A stretch of 64,000 nt of DNA, from positions 231,691 through 295,690 of the forward strand of contig NZ_CDME01000005.1 in assembly GCF_000826545.1 (NCBI RefSeq). The letters are read 5' to 3'. This DNA comes from Kibdelosporangium sp. MJ126-NF4 (GTDB lineage Bacteria > Actinomycetota > Actinomycetes > Mycobacteriales > Pseudonocardiaceae). The position numbers and the translations under genes were made by a program. Shown here one piece after another: positions 35,487 to 44,069 of this stretch. Positions within the stretch are counted from its first letter, which is position 1; every line of letters begins with the position of its first letter. The notes under the pieces were generated by a model. It had not been told where the DNA came from and made no database searches. It was given only the letters and a program-made list of their open reading frames with translations.

Positions 35487-36455
35487 GTGGGTTACCGTTG
35501 GCGGGTGCGCGAACGGGAACAACGAGCCATCGAGGGGATCTCGGCCTACCTCACCGACACCGGGCAGACACCGGATCCGCGGACACTGGCTCGCCTGATC
35601 GGTACGGAGACCGGCGCGATCGGCTGTGAGCTGACCGTCGCCTCCGAACGGTACCTGTGGGGCGAGGACGCGGGATCCTGGTCGCACGAATCTGTTGTCC
35701 ACGCCGGTGAGCACCAGGGCATCCTGGCGGTCTCCCCGATGTCCGCCGGGCCGCTGCCCGCCGTCGCGGCCGCGCTCGGCGCTCCGTTGGCTCTCCGCCG
35801 CCTGACCACGGACACCGATCGGTTGCGCCGGGCCGGTGACGTGGACGCGCGCGAGCTGCTGGACGACCGGTGGCGGGCGGCGGTGGAACTGGAACAGGAA
35901 CGCCGTGCGCTCGAACGCGACCTGCACGACGGAGCCCAGCACCAGCTCGTGGCCCTGCGGATGGCGCTCGCTCTCGTGGAGCACAACGGCGACGCGGCAC
36001 GGGAACGGCTCACCGACCTGCTGTCCCGGCTGGACACCGCCGAGCGCGTGCTGGTCGACACCGCCGCCGGGATCCTGCCTGTCGTCCTCGCCTCGGAGGG
36101 ACTCGCCGCGGGCCTCACCGCGGAGCTGTCGAGTCATGACGACGTCAAGCTCGATCTCGACGGCCTGCGGCGCCGCTACTCGCCGGTCGCGGAGTCCGCT
36201 GTGTACTTCGCCTGTGTCGAGGCGGTGAACAACGCCCACAAGCACGCGCCAGGGGCGAACATCACGGTGGCTGTGCGGGACAGCGGGCACAGCATCGAGT
36301 TCGCGGTCGTCGACACTGGCCCCGGTTTCGACGACGCGGTGCCGAACTCCGGTCTGCGCAACCTGTTCGCGCGCGCCGAGGACGCAGGCGGCACGATCAC
36401 GGTCCGCTCCAAACCGGGGATGGGGACGACCGTTACGGGTTCCATGCCTTACTGA
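35487..36455 (+). CDS. NarL-type sensor histidine kinase, soluble
   Basis: GTG 35487 follows ACGGAG by five bases, giving 322 residues. The N-terminal 130 residues are a GAF-like or unknown sensing part without membrane helices. The HisKA_3 box is ERDLHDGAQHQLVAL with His147. The HATPase domain shows the N box CVEAVNNAHKHA, then FAVVDTGPGFD and GLRNLFARAEDAGGTITVRS with a final GMGTTVTGSMP. All catalytic motifs are present. No response regulator follows in this orientation, so its partner is probably the NarL-type regulator at 38328. Its 3' end overlaps the convergent next gene by 23 bases. Confidence 0.9.
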   Translation: MGYRWRVREREQRAIEGISAYLTDTGQTPDPRTLARLIGTETGAIGCELTVASERYLWGEDAGSWSHESVVHAGEHQGILAVSPMSAGPLPAVAAALGAPLALRRLTTDTDRLRRAGDVDARELLDDRWRAAVELEQERRALERDLHDGAQHQLVALRMALALVEHNGDAARERLTDLLSRLDTAERVLVDTAAGILPVVLASEGLAAGLTAELSSHDDVKLDLDGLRRRYSPVAESAVYFACVEAVNNAHKHAPGANITVAVRDSGHSIEFAVVDTGPGFDDAVPNSGLRNLFARAEDAGGTITVRSKPGMGTTVTGSMPY

Positions 36456-38325
36456 GTAGACCCTCCGCGGTGCGCACGAGCACCTCGCACGCCGCGCGGT
36501 CACGCGCCCCGGTCGTCGGGCGCTCCGCATGTGCCCGCCACCGTCGCACCGCGTCCTGTGCCGCCGCATGGACCTCGTCGACGCCCGCGGCCGCGATCAG
36601 GCCGAGCCGGGTACGAGGATCTTTGCCTTGCGCGCCAAGCAGTCGTGTCACGTCCGCGGCGGCCGTGGGGCCGCCGCCGCGCAGCAGGCGGGATTCGCCA
36701 CGGCCCAACTCGTCGAGCAGGTCGAGCTCGGCGAACTCGTGGGCCTCGGCGCCGATCTGCTCGATCGACCACCGCAGTGGATCGTCGGGCGGCAGTTCGG
36801 ACATCAGCTCGCGGATGGCGACGACAGCGCGGCGGGCGGCGATCACCGGCCCCCACGTGACGAGCTTGCCCGCCAGCTCAGCTAGGCTCCCGGATTCGCT
36901 CAGCTCCACACGCTGTCGCGCGTACCGCAGTGTGGTCTGGAAGGCGGACGTCGGCGTGACGAGGCACAGCACCGCGTCGACCGAGCTGTGTGGCTCGTCC
37001 TCGGCGAGCAGATCTCGCGCGAGCGCCCAGTCGGCCGGTCCGCTGACCTCGACGACGGTCACGCCGAGCGCGACCGCGTGCGCCACGTCCGGTGTGCTGG
37101 TTGACGAATCCCGCACCACCGCGAGACGGGCGGGCTGCGTCAGCCGCTCGGCCACGGCGTCCCAACGAGACCGGTACGGCCCGTCCTCACCCGCGGCCGC
37201 CTGCCCCTGTCGCACCAGATCCCGCACCTGCCGGTAGAGGGCACTGCGCTCGAAGCGAGGTGACACGACCTCCGCGTCGGCGGGCTCGGGCCGTCGGGCC
37301 GCGCGGATCCAGATCTCAGCGGTGCCAGTCTTCTCAGCGCCGGTCTTCCCAGTGCCCGTCATCTCAGGGCCACCGTCGGTCACGGTGCACTCCATCTGGC
37401 CGCCGATCACGGCGATGCGTTCCGCGTCGTGCTCGAGCGCGGCCCGCAGGTCCTCAGCGGACAGTCCGGTCGACGCACCGACCCGCACCCGCGGCACGTG
37501 GTCGCCGCTGAGCTCGACGGTCACCGGCTCGGCGCTGCTCTCCGCGCCTGTCAACACGTTCAGCGTTGCCGCGACAGCGTGGTACAGCCCGGACTCGACC
37601 TGCCAGTCGGCTCGTCTGGCGAGGTCGCCGTCGAACCTGACCGGCCGGGGCAGCGTGGCCGCCAGTTCCTCGAGCGCGGCACGCGGCCCCCGATCGGGCA
37701 GCATCGCCGGGTACACCCCACGCACGACCGTCCGGAAGTCGTCGAGCAGGTCGTCCAAGGCGTCCCGCACCACTTCGAGCTCCTGGGACAGGGCCTCGCC
37801 CGTGCGCGGCGTCTCACACAGCCCACGCAGCCGACCGCGTACTGCGGCGAGGTCGCGCAAGGTGGTCATGGTGACGGCCTGGACGAGCCGCCGTCGCTCC
37901 AACTCCCGGACCTTGGCCAGTCGCGCGCGGCCCGCCGTCACCTCGCTGCGCAGCCTGCGAGCGCGAGCTTCGGCTCGTTCGCGTTCGCCGCGCAACTGCT
38001 CCAGCCGCACCACCACGCCGAGCCAGTCCGCGGTCTGCCGGAGCGCGGTGTGTTCCCGGACAGTCCACCGTCGGGGCTCGGCGACGTGCAGCGTGCCGCC
38101 GCCCGCCACCTCCGCACACGCCACCTCGTGGGTGAGATCGCCGGGTGTGAGATTGCCGGGTGTGAGATTGCCACCGTGCTCGGGCCACATCGCGACGACG
38201 GCCAACGAGTCGGCCTCCGCGACGCAGTACGCGACCTGCCCCTCGACCGTGTCGGACAGTTCACGGACGAGCGCGGTGACAACCTGGTCGGGCGGCGTGG
38301 TCGCCACCACTTCGTACGGGGACAC
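36433..38325 (-). CDS. Kinase-like regulator lacking the phospho-accepting His, with degenerate GTPase-like tail
   Basis: A 630-residue protein. The N-terminal half follows the NarL-kinase plan with a coiled coil (residues about 110-160) ending in LERRRLVQAVTMTTLRDLAAV, where the usual DLHDG box is missing. The ATPase-like part (about 210-340) lacks clear N and G boxes. The C-terminal 300 residues resemble the helical parts of actinobacterial dynamin-like GTPases (RLAVVRDSSTS where a P-loop would be expected, DAVLCLVTPTSAF, RTRLGLIAAAGVDEVHAAAQ) but have no GxxxxGKS. It is probably a pseudo-kinase partner. It starts two bases after the response-regulator stop, in an operon with the two genes before it. 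Confidence 0.7.
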   Translation of the reverse strand: MSPYEVVATTPPDQVVTALVRELSDTVEGQVAYCVAEADSLAVVAMWPEHGGNLTPGNLTPGDLTHEVACAEVAGGGTLHVAEPRRWTVREHTALRQTADWLGVVVRLEQLRGERERAEARARRLRSEVTAGRARLAKVRELERRRLVQAVTMTTLRDLAAVRGRLRGLCETPRTGEALSQELEVVRDALDDLLDDFRTVVRGVYPAMLPDRGPRAALEELAATLPRPVRFDGDLARRADWQVESGLYHAVAATLNVLTGAESSAEPVTVELSGDHVPRVRVGASTGLSAEDLRAALEHDAERIAVIGGQMECTVTDGGPEMTGTGKTGAEKTGTAEIWIRAARRPEPADAEVVSPRFERSALYRQVRDLVRQGQAAAGEDGPYRSRWDAVAERLTQPARLAVVRDSSTSTPDVAHAVALGVTVVEVSGPADWALARDLLAEDEPHSSVDAVLCLVTPTSAFQTTLRYARQRVELSESGSLAELAGKLVTWGPVIAARRAVVAIRELMSELPPDDPLRWSIEQIGAEAHEFAELDLLDELGRGESRLLRGGGPTAAADVTRLLGAQGKDPRTRLGLIAAAGVDEVHAAAQDAVRRWRAHAERPTTGARDRAACEVLVRTAEGLLSKAWNP

Positions 38326-38327
38326 GA

Positions 38328-38996
38328 CTACCCGCCCCCGATGTGGGTCGCCCGTAGGTAGGCGAGCACGGCGAGGACGCGGCGGTGGTGCACGGTCGCG
38401 TCGCCCGGCAGGCTGAGCTTGGTGAAGATCGCCGCGACGTGCTTCTCGATCACCTTCGTCGACACGAACAGTTCGGTGGCGATCCCGTTGTTGGCTCGTC
38501 CCTCGGCCATCAGGCGCAGCACGTCGATCTCGCGGTCGCTCAAGGTGGCCAGCGGCCCGTCCGCGCGCTTGGCCGGTACCTCCACGAGCCGCTTGGCCAG
38601 CACCGGTTCGATCACGATCTCGCCGCTGGCGATCCGGTCCAGTGTGTCCGCGAGCACACGCACGCCCGCGATGCGTTCCTTGAGCCGGTAGCCGATGCGT
38701 TCGACGCCGATCTCCAGCACTCGCATCAGGTAGTGCGTCTCGGCGTAGTGCGACAGCAGCAGCAACCCGATCTCCGGGTGGTTCGCGCGGATGCGTTCCG
38801 CGGTCGTCAGCCCGCCGTCGGGCTCCGGTGGCATGCGGATGTCGAGGATCGCGATGTCGACCTGTTCCGTCGCGACGAGGGCGAACAGTGCGTTGCCGTC
38901 GGCGACGTTGCCGACGACCTCGTGTCCCGCCGCCTCAAGCAGCAGCACGAGCCCCTCGCGGAACAACGCACCGTCCTCGGCGATCGCTACTCGCAT
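38328..38996 (-). CDS. NarL/LuxR-type response regulator
   Basis: A 222-residue regulator. The receiver domain has the phospho-acceptor Asp52 (IAILDIRMP) and acidic pocket AEDGALF; the conserved Lys follows in GYRLKER. The LuxR helix-turn-helix is LATLSDREIDVLRLMAEGRANNGIATELFVSTKVIEKHVAAIFTKL split over about 150-200. Its ATG lies inside the end of the short kinase gene (10-base overlap). The ending THIGGG runs directly into the pseudo-kinase gene. It is the natural receiver for one of the kinases here. Confidence 0.92.
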   Translation of the reverse strand: MRVAIAEDGALFREGLVLLLEAAGHEVVGNVADGNALFALVATEQVDIAILDIRMPPEPDGGLTTAERIRANHPEIGLLLLSHYAETHYLMRVLEIGVERIGYRLKERIAGVRVLADTLDRIASGEIVIEPVLAKRLVEVPAKRADGPLATLSDREIDVLRLMAEGRANNGIATELFVSTKVIEKHVAAIFTKLSLPGDATVHHRRVLAVLAYLRATHIGGG

Positions 38997-39535
38997 CGCA
39001 GCACCGCCCGGTGTGTGTGTCGGCCCGGCTCGCCGGGACGCTCCGCCGTGATACGCACGCGCACAAACCTCCTACCCCGCACCCGCACTGTTACGAATGT
39101 GCCTGGGCACAGCGTATGCAGATGGTCGGCGACCAGGAGACCGGTCCTGGACTTGGCGTCCTCGCCGAGGTCGCGTGCCGGCAGGTCGAGCCGCAACCGC
39201 AGGTCGAGCGACTCGGCCACGGACCCCAGCGCGGGCTTCAGCCCGGCGCTGACCAGCACCGGCGGGTAGATGCTCGTCCCCACCTTGCGCAAGTCGTCGA
39301 TGATCCGGCACAGTGCGACCCGCGTGGCGTCGATCTCGGCGCCGGTCGCGGGATCGACGGTCGAGGTGGCGATCAGGTCCAGCTTCAACGTCAACGCGGC
39401 CATCCCGATGGCCACGTCGTCGTGCAGTGCCTGCTCGAGTCCACGGCGGTGCTCGGCGGCACCGCGAGCAGGGGCACGCAGCAGGCGGGGCAGCCATTCG
39501 TCCCACGCGGACAACCAGCGTGCAATGCCTGTCAC
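38987..39535 (-). CDS. Short histidine kinase-like protein without a clear ATPase domain
   Basis: GTG 39535 gives 182 residues; an ATG at 39628 would add 31 but lies upstream of the palindromic motif and has no ribosome site. The phospho-acceptor helix is visible as HRRGLEQALHDDVAIGMAAL, with the kinase-type His in LHDD. The following IDDLRKVGTSIYPPVLVSAGL matches the second helix of HisKA_3 kinases. After that, only about 80 residues remain and the N and G boxes of HATPase_c are absent. It may be a phosphotransfer protein or need another kinase in trans. It overlaps the response regulator start. Confidence 0.75.
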   Translation of the reverse strand: MTGIARWLSAWDEWLPRLLRAPARGAAEHRRGLEQALHDDVAIGMAALTLKLDLIATSTVDPATGAEIDATRVALCRIIDDLRKVGTSIYPPVLVSAGLKPALGSVAESLDLRLRLDLPARDLGEDAKSRTGLLVADHLHTLCPGTFVTVRVRGRRFVRVRITAERPGEPGRHTHRAVLRCE

Positions 39536-39590
39536 TGTCTCAGCGTGCGGGGTGCGGCGGGCCCCGACAAGGGGGTGAGCCCCTCGGTTG

Positions 39591-39604
39591 GGTAGGGATA
39601 TCCC
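39591..39604. promoter_or_regulatory. Palindromic motif GGTAGGGATATCCC, copy 2
   Basis: Second copy of the 14-base motif found at 33052-33065. It lies 56 bases upstream of the short kinase gene (minus strand) and about 100 bases upstream of the LuxR-type gene (plus strand), so it could control either. Confidence 0.5.
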
Positions 39605-39707
39605 TCGGATCGCCTGTCCGGGATTCATGAAGCGATCGTGAAGTCGGCCCGGCCATAGTTGTCGGTGACACACAGGCTGACCTGGAAAAGGACATGCGCG
39701 GAGCCAG

Positions 39708-40391
39708 ATGCGGACTTCCCTCGTGAATCCACGGCGCTCGTCGGCGAACGCCAAGGAGGCGGCCATCGCCGTCGCCGTGCACGCCGCCGACCCGATGACC
39801 GCGCTCGGCGCGGCCAGCATTCTGCGCGGCGACGACCGGCTGACCGTGCTCGGCGACGCGGACATCGGGCAGGCCGAGGTGATCGTGGTGATCGAGGAGT
39901 CCATCGGCGAGAAGGTCTTCCGGTTCCTGCGCGAGGCCCGCGCCGCGTCACGGCAGGAGACGCCGCCGCGGTCGGTGCTCGTCACCGACCATTTCCGGGT
40001 CGACAGCCTGCTGACGGCGATCCAGTGCGGCATGGCCGCGGTGCTGCCGAGGACCAGTACCAGCGACGACGAGTTGGTGCGCACGGTCCACGCGGTCAGC
40101 CAGGGCGCGGCGTGCCTGCCGCCGTGGCTGCAGGGCAGTCTGCTGACCCAGCTCGACCGGATGCGGCGGGACGTGTTGGAACCCAACGGGCTCACCATGT
40201 CCGGTCTGTCCGCTCGGGAGCGTGACGTGCTCCGGTTGCTTGCCGACGGATGCAGCACCGAGGAGGTCGCCGTCACACTCGCGTACTCGGAACGCACGGT
40301 GAAGAACATCCTCCGCGGTCTGATGAGCCGACATGGCCTCAACAACCGTGCGCACGCGGTCGCCTTCGCCTGGCGTGTCGGAGTGCTGTAG
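39708..40391 (+). CDS. Atypical LuxR-family regulator without a phosphorylation Asp
   Basis: A 227-residue protein. The N-terminal receiver-like domain (about 18-140) has no Asp at the acceptor position; the strand reads AEVIVVIEES. The C-terminal LuxR helix-turn-helix is complete (GLSARERDVLRLLADG, STEEVAVTLAYSERTVKNIL, about 165-225). Such atypical regulators often work by binding end products or by expression level. A ten-codon open frame with a good ribosome site (GGAAAAGGAC, ATG 39694) overlaps its start and could act as a translational leader. The micro-peptide B gene follows 29 bases downstream and is very probably co-transcribed. Confidence 0.88.
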   Translation: MRTSLVNPRRSSANAKEAAIAVAVHAADPMTALGAASILRGDDRLTVLGDADIGQAEVIVVIEESIGEKVFRFLREARAASRQETPPRSVLVTDHFRVDSLLTAIQCGMAAVLPRTSTSDDELVRTVHAVSQGAACLPPWLQGSLLTQLDRMRRDVLEPNGLTMSGLSARERDVLRLLADGCSTEEVAVTLAYSERTVKNILRGLMSRHGLNNRAHAVAFAWRVGVL

Positions 40392-40420
40392 CGCTATCCC
40401 AGCGGTGGAAAGGACATCTC

Positions 40421-40561
40421 ATGGACGACAGGTTCGTTGTCGTCGACGACCTGATGGATCGGATCATCGACGAGCAGGAGGCCGGTTCGGCCGCCGACGA
40501 GACGACCGCAGCCGGGGCGCCGGAGTGGTCGTGGCCCGCGCGGTTACCCCGTGGAGCCTGA
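40421..40561 (+). CDS. Micro-peptide B, 46 residues, second copy, TTA codon
   Basis: ATG is preceded by GGAAAGGAC, nearly the same leader as micro-peptide A. The product begins MDDRFVVVDDLMDRIIDEQE and ends with a different tail, GAPEWSWPARLPRGA. The conserved front shared with the gene at 32749, the 85 percent G/C third positions and the co-directional position 29 bases after a LuxR-type gene support a real gene. Leu42 is TTA (40544-40546), so translation may be bldA-dependent. The tail has two Trp, a feature of some modified peptides, but no radical SAM, P450, lanthionine or cyclodehydratase gene is nearby. Its stop lies four bases from the convergent SARP gene. Confidence 0.72.
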   Translation: MDDRFVVVDDLMDRIIDEQEAGSAADETTAAGAPEWSWPARLPRGA

Positions 40562-40565
40562 CGGT

Positions 40566-43500
40566 TTATCCCGCTTTGGGGCGTTCGTCGTCCTGGGGCC
40601 GGGGTGTGATCCCGGCCGCAGTGAGCCGGTCGTTGGCGCGTTGTGCGAGCCACGCGGCTCCGAGCATGTCGTAGCGCGTGATCGCTTTCGCGTGTGCGGC
40701 GCGTGCTTCGTCCATGCGACCGGTTTCCGCGAGCAGCACGGCCGCGTCCTCCAGTGTCTGCGCCAGCTCGACCGGTCTGCCGACCGTTTCGTAGTGCCGG
40801 GCCGCGGTGAGCAGTTCGTCCGGTGCCTGGTTGATCATGCCCCGGCAGCGCACGAGCGCGGCAGCGGCCCGTGCGGGCGTTGTCTCCCGGCTGGCTTCCG
40901 CCGCGCACACGTCCAGCGCCAGCATGGCGATGCTGTGCTGGCCCGCGGCGAGTGCGATCCGGACGACGTCGGGGAGCCACTGGTGGCGCAGCATCATCGG
41001 CGAGTAGTGCTCGTCGATGATCGGCCGCAACGCGATCAGCGCGACCTCGCCGCGCCCGTCCCGTTCCGCCGCGAGTGCTTCCGCGACGAGCAGGAAGTCG
41101 CAGTTCTCCCGGTCCGCCGACGTGAGCATCGGCAGTTCGTCCGCCGCGGCGAGATGCGCGCCCGCCTGGTCCCTGTCGCCGCGGCAGGTCGCGATCAGGC
41201 TGGCGACGCCGTGCAGCAACAGCATCATCGGGCCGCTTTCCCGCAGCCCGTGGAACGTCACGTCGAGGTCCCACGTGGTGGCGATGTCGGCGAGTTCGGC
41301 CGTTGCCTGATCCCACTGGCCGGTCCAGAAATGGTGCACCGCGGCGGAAACCCACCGGCCGGACGGCAGGTGGTTGCGCCGCATGACCTCGTCGGCGTCG
41401 GCGACGGTCGTGCCCGCGTCCTCGATGCGGTCCAGGTTCTGCAGGCTGAAAAGCCGGTTGTCCAACAGGCTCACGTGCAGGTGCGCCAGCGTGGAGTCCG
41501 TGGCGCCCGCCGCGCTCACCACGGCCAGCGCTTCGTCGACGAACCGGAGCGCTTCGACGTGGTCGCGGCTGATCGAGCGCAGCAGCCACAGGTTCTCGAG
41601 CGCGTAGGCCTTGGCGAACGCGTCACTGACCCGTTCCGCGTCCCGGATCGCCTTCCAGGCGTTCGCCTCCGCGCCCGCCGAGTCGCCCGCGGTGCGTTGC
41701 CGCGCGGCCAGCAGGGCGAGGCAGCGCGCACGCCAGACGTCGGACATGTCGGCTGTGTCGATGGCTGTCCGCAGCGAGGTGACTGCCTGTGTTTCCATGC
41801 CGCGCCGGTAGAGCACGGTGGCCAGCATCCAGTGCATCTCGCCGGTGAGGTCGGGGTCGCGGGTGGTCGCGAGGACCGAGCGGACCTCGTCCTCGGGGGA
41901 TTCGCTGAGGTGGTAGCGGACTCTGGCGAGGCTGGTGGTCAGCACGTCGAGTCTGTGGTCGGCCGGTCCGCAGGCCGCGACGGCTCTGGTGAGCAGTTCA
42001 CGGCCGATGTCAGGGGCGCGTGCGGCGACCCGTTCGCCGTGTTCGTGCACCCAGGAGACCGCCCACGAGTCCAATGTGGACGAGGCGGTGACGAGTTGGC
42101 CCGCGATCGTCTCGACCGGCGCGCCGGAGCGGTCGAGGGCCTCGGCGGCCTGCCGGTGCAGCGCGGCCCGCAGTGCGGGGACCATGCGTTCGTAGAGCGC
42201 CTGCCTGATCAACGGGTGCCGGAACGCCATGCGCTCGCCGTTGGCGACGAGCACACCCGCTGTGGCGGCCTCCATGAGGGCGGTGAGGAACTCCGTCGGC
42301 TTGCGGTTGAGCACTGTGGACAGTTCGTCGACGCGGAACTCCGTGCCGAGCAACGAGGCGCGGCGCAGCACGTCCAGCGCTTCCGGCGAGAGGAAGCCGA
42401 GCCGGTGCTCGAGGGCCGAGATCAGCGAGGTCGGCGCGGCCTGGGTCGCGTCGGCCGTGCCGGACGCCACCCGCACGGCGTGCTCCCGGACCAGAGCGTC
42501 CACCAGTTCCTCGACGTAGAGCGGGTTGCCTGCGGCCCGCGCCGCCAACTGCCCGAGCCCCGGCCCCGGCACGGCGTTGAGCAGTCCCTGCATCAACTGG
42601 CCGACCTGGATCTCGGACAACGGATCGAGCCGCAGGAACGTGCCGCCCTCACGCGACACGGTGTCCCGCATGGCATCCAGGGCAGGCGTCTTCGGCAGTG
42701 GGCGGCACGCGGCCACCAGCAGCAGCGGCAGTTCGCCCGTCTGCCGCGCCAGCCTGTCCCAGACGAGCATGCTGGACTCGTCGGCCCACTGCATGTCGTC
42801 GATGACAAGGGCGAGCGGGCCGTCCGCGCACAGCTGACGCACCAGCTCGACCGTCGCGTCCACGACGGCGGGCAGGTTGTGGCTGGCGCCGACCAGGTCG
42901 CCGTGCGCCAGCGTCCGGTTGGCCAGCTCCGCCACCCGCACCCGGCGCGGGTCGCCGGAGGTCACCTCGACCTGCAGGCAGTGCAGGATGATCCGGAGCG
43001 GGAAGCGCCGCGCCAGTTCGTCGCCCGCCGCCCACCCGACCTGGACGCCCGCGGTGTCCAACTCGGCCAGGCCGGTGGTGAGCAGCTCCGACTTGCCGAT
43101 GCCCGGTTCGCCGTCGATCCACACCAGGCCGCCGCGCCCGTCGGCCAGCCCGGCGAGCGCGTCGCGCAGCCAGGTCAGTTCCTTGTCCCTGTTGACGAAG
43201 CTGCGGGCACGCTGTCGTGGCCGGATGGCCCGGTTGACCACGGCCGACGGCGCCGCGCCGGACTCGGCGGGCAGCGCGAGTGCCGGATCGTTGAGCAGGA
43301 TCTGCTGGTGGATCTCGACCAGGCGCGCCGCCGGTCGGCTGTCCAGCTCGTTCTCCAGTGCCTGCCGCGCTATCCGAAAGTGGTCGAGGGCGTCGGCCTG
43401 TCGACCGCTTCGGTACAGCGCGATCATGAGCTGGGCGCGCAGCCCTTCGTGCAGCGGGTACTGGGTGACCAGCGGGGTGAGTTCGGCGACCAGCTCCGCG

Positions 43501-44069
43501 TGCCGTCCGGTGGCCAGGCCCGCCTCGGCATGGGTTTCCAGCACGGCGAACCGGATGTCGGCAAGGCGCGTCCGCTGGGCCGCCGCGAACGGGCCGGGCA
43601 GCCCGGCCAGTGGCTCGCCGTGCCACAGCGCCAGTGCCTGGTCGGCGGTGTCCAACGCGGTGGCCGGATCGCCGCTGTCGAGCGCCGTGCGGGCATCACC
43701 CGACAGCGCCTCGAACATCGTGGCGTCGAGCGCGCCCGGCGCCAGGTCGAGCCGATAGCCGGGGGCCACCGACGGCAACACCGTGCTGGCGGCCCGGTTG
43801 GACCGGTTGGGCTCAAGGACGCGGCGCAGGCCGGACATGTACGTGTGGATGCTGCCGTCCGCTGTGGTCGGCGCCTCGTCGCCCCACACCGCCCTGATCA
43901 GCTCTTCCCTGGTCACCACGTGGTTGCGGCGCAGCGCGAGCACCGCGAACACGGCGCGTTGCCGGGTCGGTCCGAGTCGGATCTCGGTGTCACCCAGCCA
44001 TGCCCGGATCGGGCCGAGGACCTCGACCCGCAGCGAACCGCCCAGTAGTGACTGTTGCCGGCGGCCCAC
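40566..44069 (-). CDS. SARP/AfsR-like transcriptional regulator with AAA ATPase and TPR region
   Basis: A 1167-residue giant regulator. GTG 44069 follows GGAAGGAG by seven bases. Order: OmpR-type DNA-binding domain (about 14-90, RVEVLGPIRAWLGDTEIRLG), bacterial transcriptional activation domain (about 115-260), ATPase (Walker A GEPGIGKS at 320-327, Walker B LALVIDDMQWAD), then about 600 residues of helical TPR-like repeats. No LuxR helix-turn-helix is visible at the C-terminus. SARP regulators usually switch on antibiotic clusters, but no biosynthetic cluster is next to it. Its start lies inside the end of the upstream SARP gene (80-base overlap), so they are one transcript. Confidence 0.9.
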   Translation of the reverse strand: MGRRQQSLLGGSLRVEVLGPIRAWLGDTEIRLGPTRQRAVFAVLALRRNHVVTREELIRAVWGDEAPTTADGSIHTYMSGLRRVLEPNRSNRAASTVLPSVAPGYRLDLAPGALDATMFEALSGDARTALDSGDPATALDTADQALALWHGEPLAGLPGPFAAAQRTRLADIRFAVLETHAEAGLATGRHAELVAELTPLVTQYPLHEGLRAQLMIALYRSGRQADALDHFRIARQALENELDSRPAARLVEIHQQILLNDPALALPAESGAAPSAVVNRAIRPRQRARSFVNRDKELTWLRDALAGLADGRGGLVWIDGEPGIGKSELLTTGLAELDTAGVQVGWAAGDELARRFPLRIILHCLQVEVTSGDPRRVRVAELANRTLAHGDLVGASHNLPAVVDATVELVRQLCADGPLALVIDDMQWADESSMLVWDRLARQTGELPLLLVAACRPLPKTPALDAMRDTVSREGGTFLRLDPLSEIQVGQLMQGLLNAVPGPGLGQLAARAAGNPLYVEELVDALVREHAVRVASGTADATQAAPTSLISALEHRLGFLSPEALDVLRRASLLGTEFRVDELSTVLNRKPTEFLTALMEAATAGVLVANGERMAFRHPLIRQALYERMVPALRAALHRQAAEALDRSGAPVETIAGQLVTASSTLDSWAVSWVHEHGERVAARAPDIGRELLTRAVAACGPADHRLDVLTTSLARVRYHLSESPEDEVRSVLATTRDPDLTGEMHWMLATVLYRRGMETQAVTSLRTAIDTADMSDVWRARCLALLAARQRTAGDSAGAEANAWKAIRDAERVSDAFAKAYALENLWLLRSISRDHVEALRFVDEALAVVSAAGATDSTLAHLHVSLLDNRLFSLQNLDRIEDAGTTVADADEVMRRNHLPSGRWVSAAVHHFWTGQWDQATAELADIATTWDLDVTFHGLRESGPMMLLLHGVASLIATCRGDRDQAGAHLAAADELPMLTSADRENCDFLLVAEALAAERDGRGEVALIALRPIIDEHYSPMMLRHQWLPDVVRIALAAGQHSIAMLALDVCAAEASRETTPARAAAALVRCRGMINQAPDELLTAARHYETVGRPVELAQTLEDAAVLLAETGRMDEARAAHAKAITRYDMLGAAWLAQRANDRLTAAGITPRPQDDERPKAG

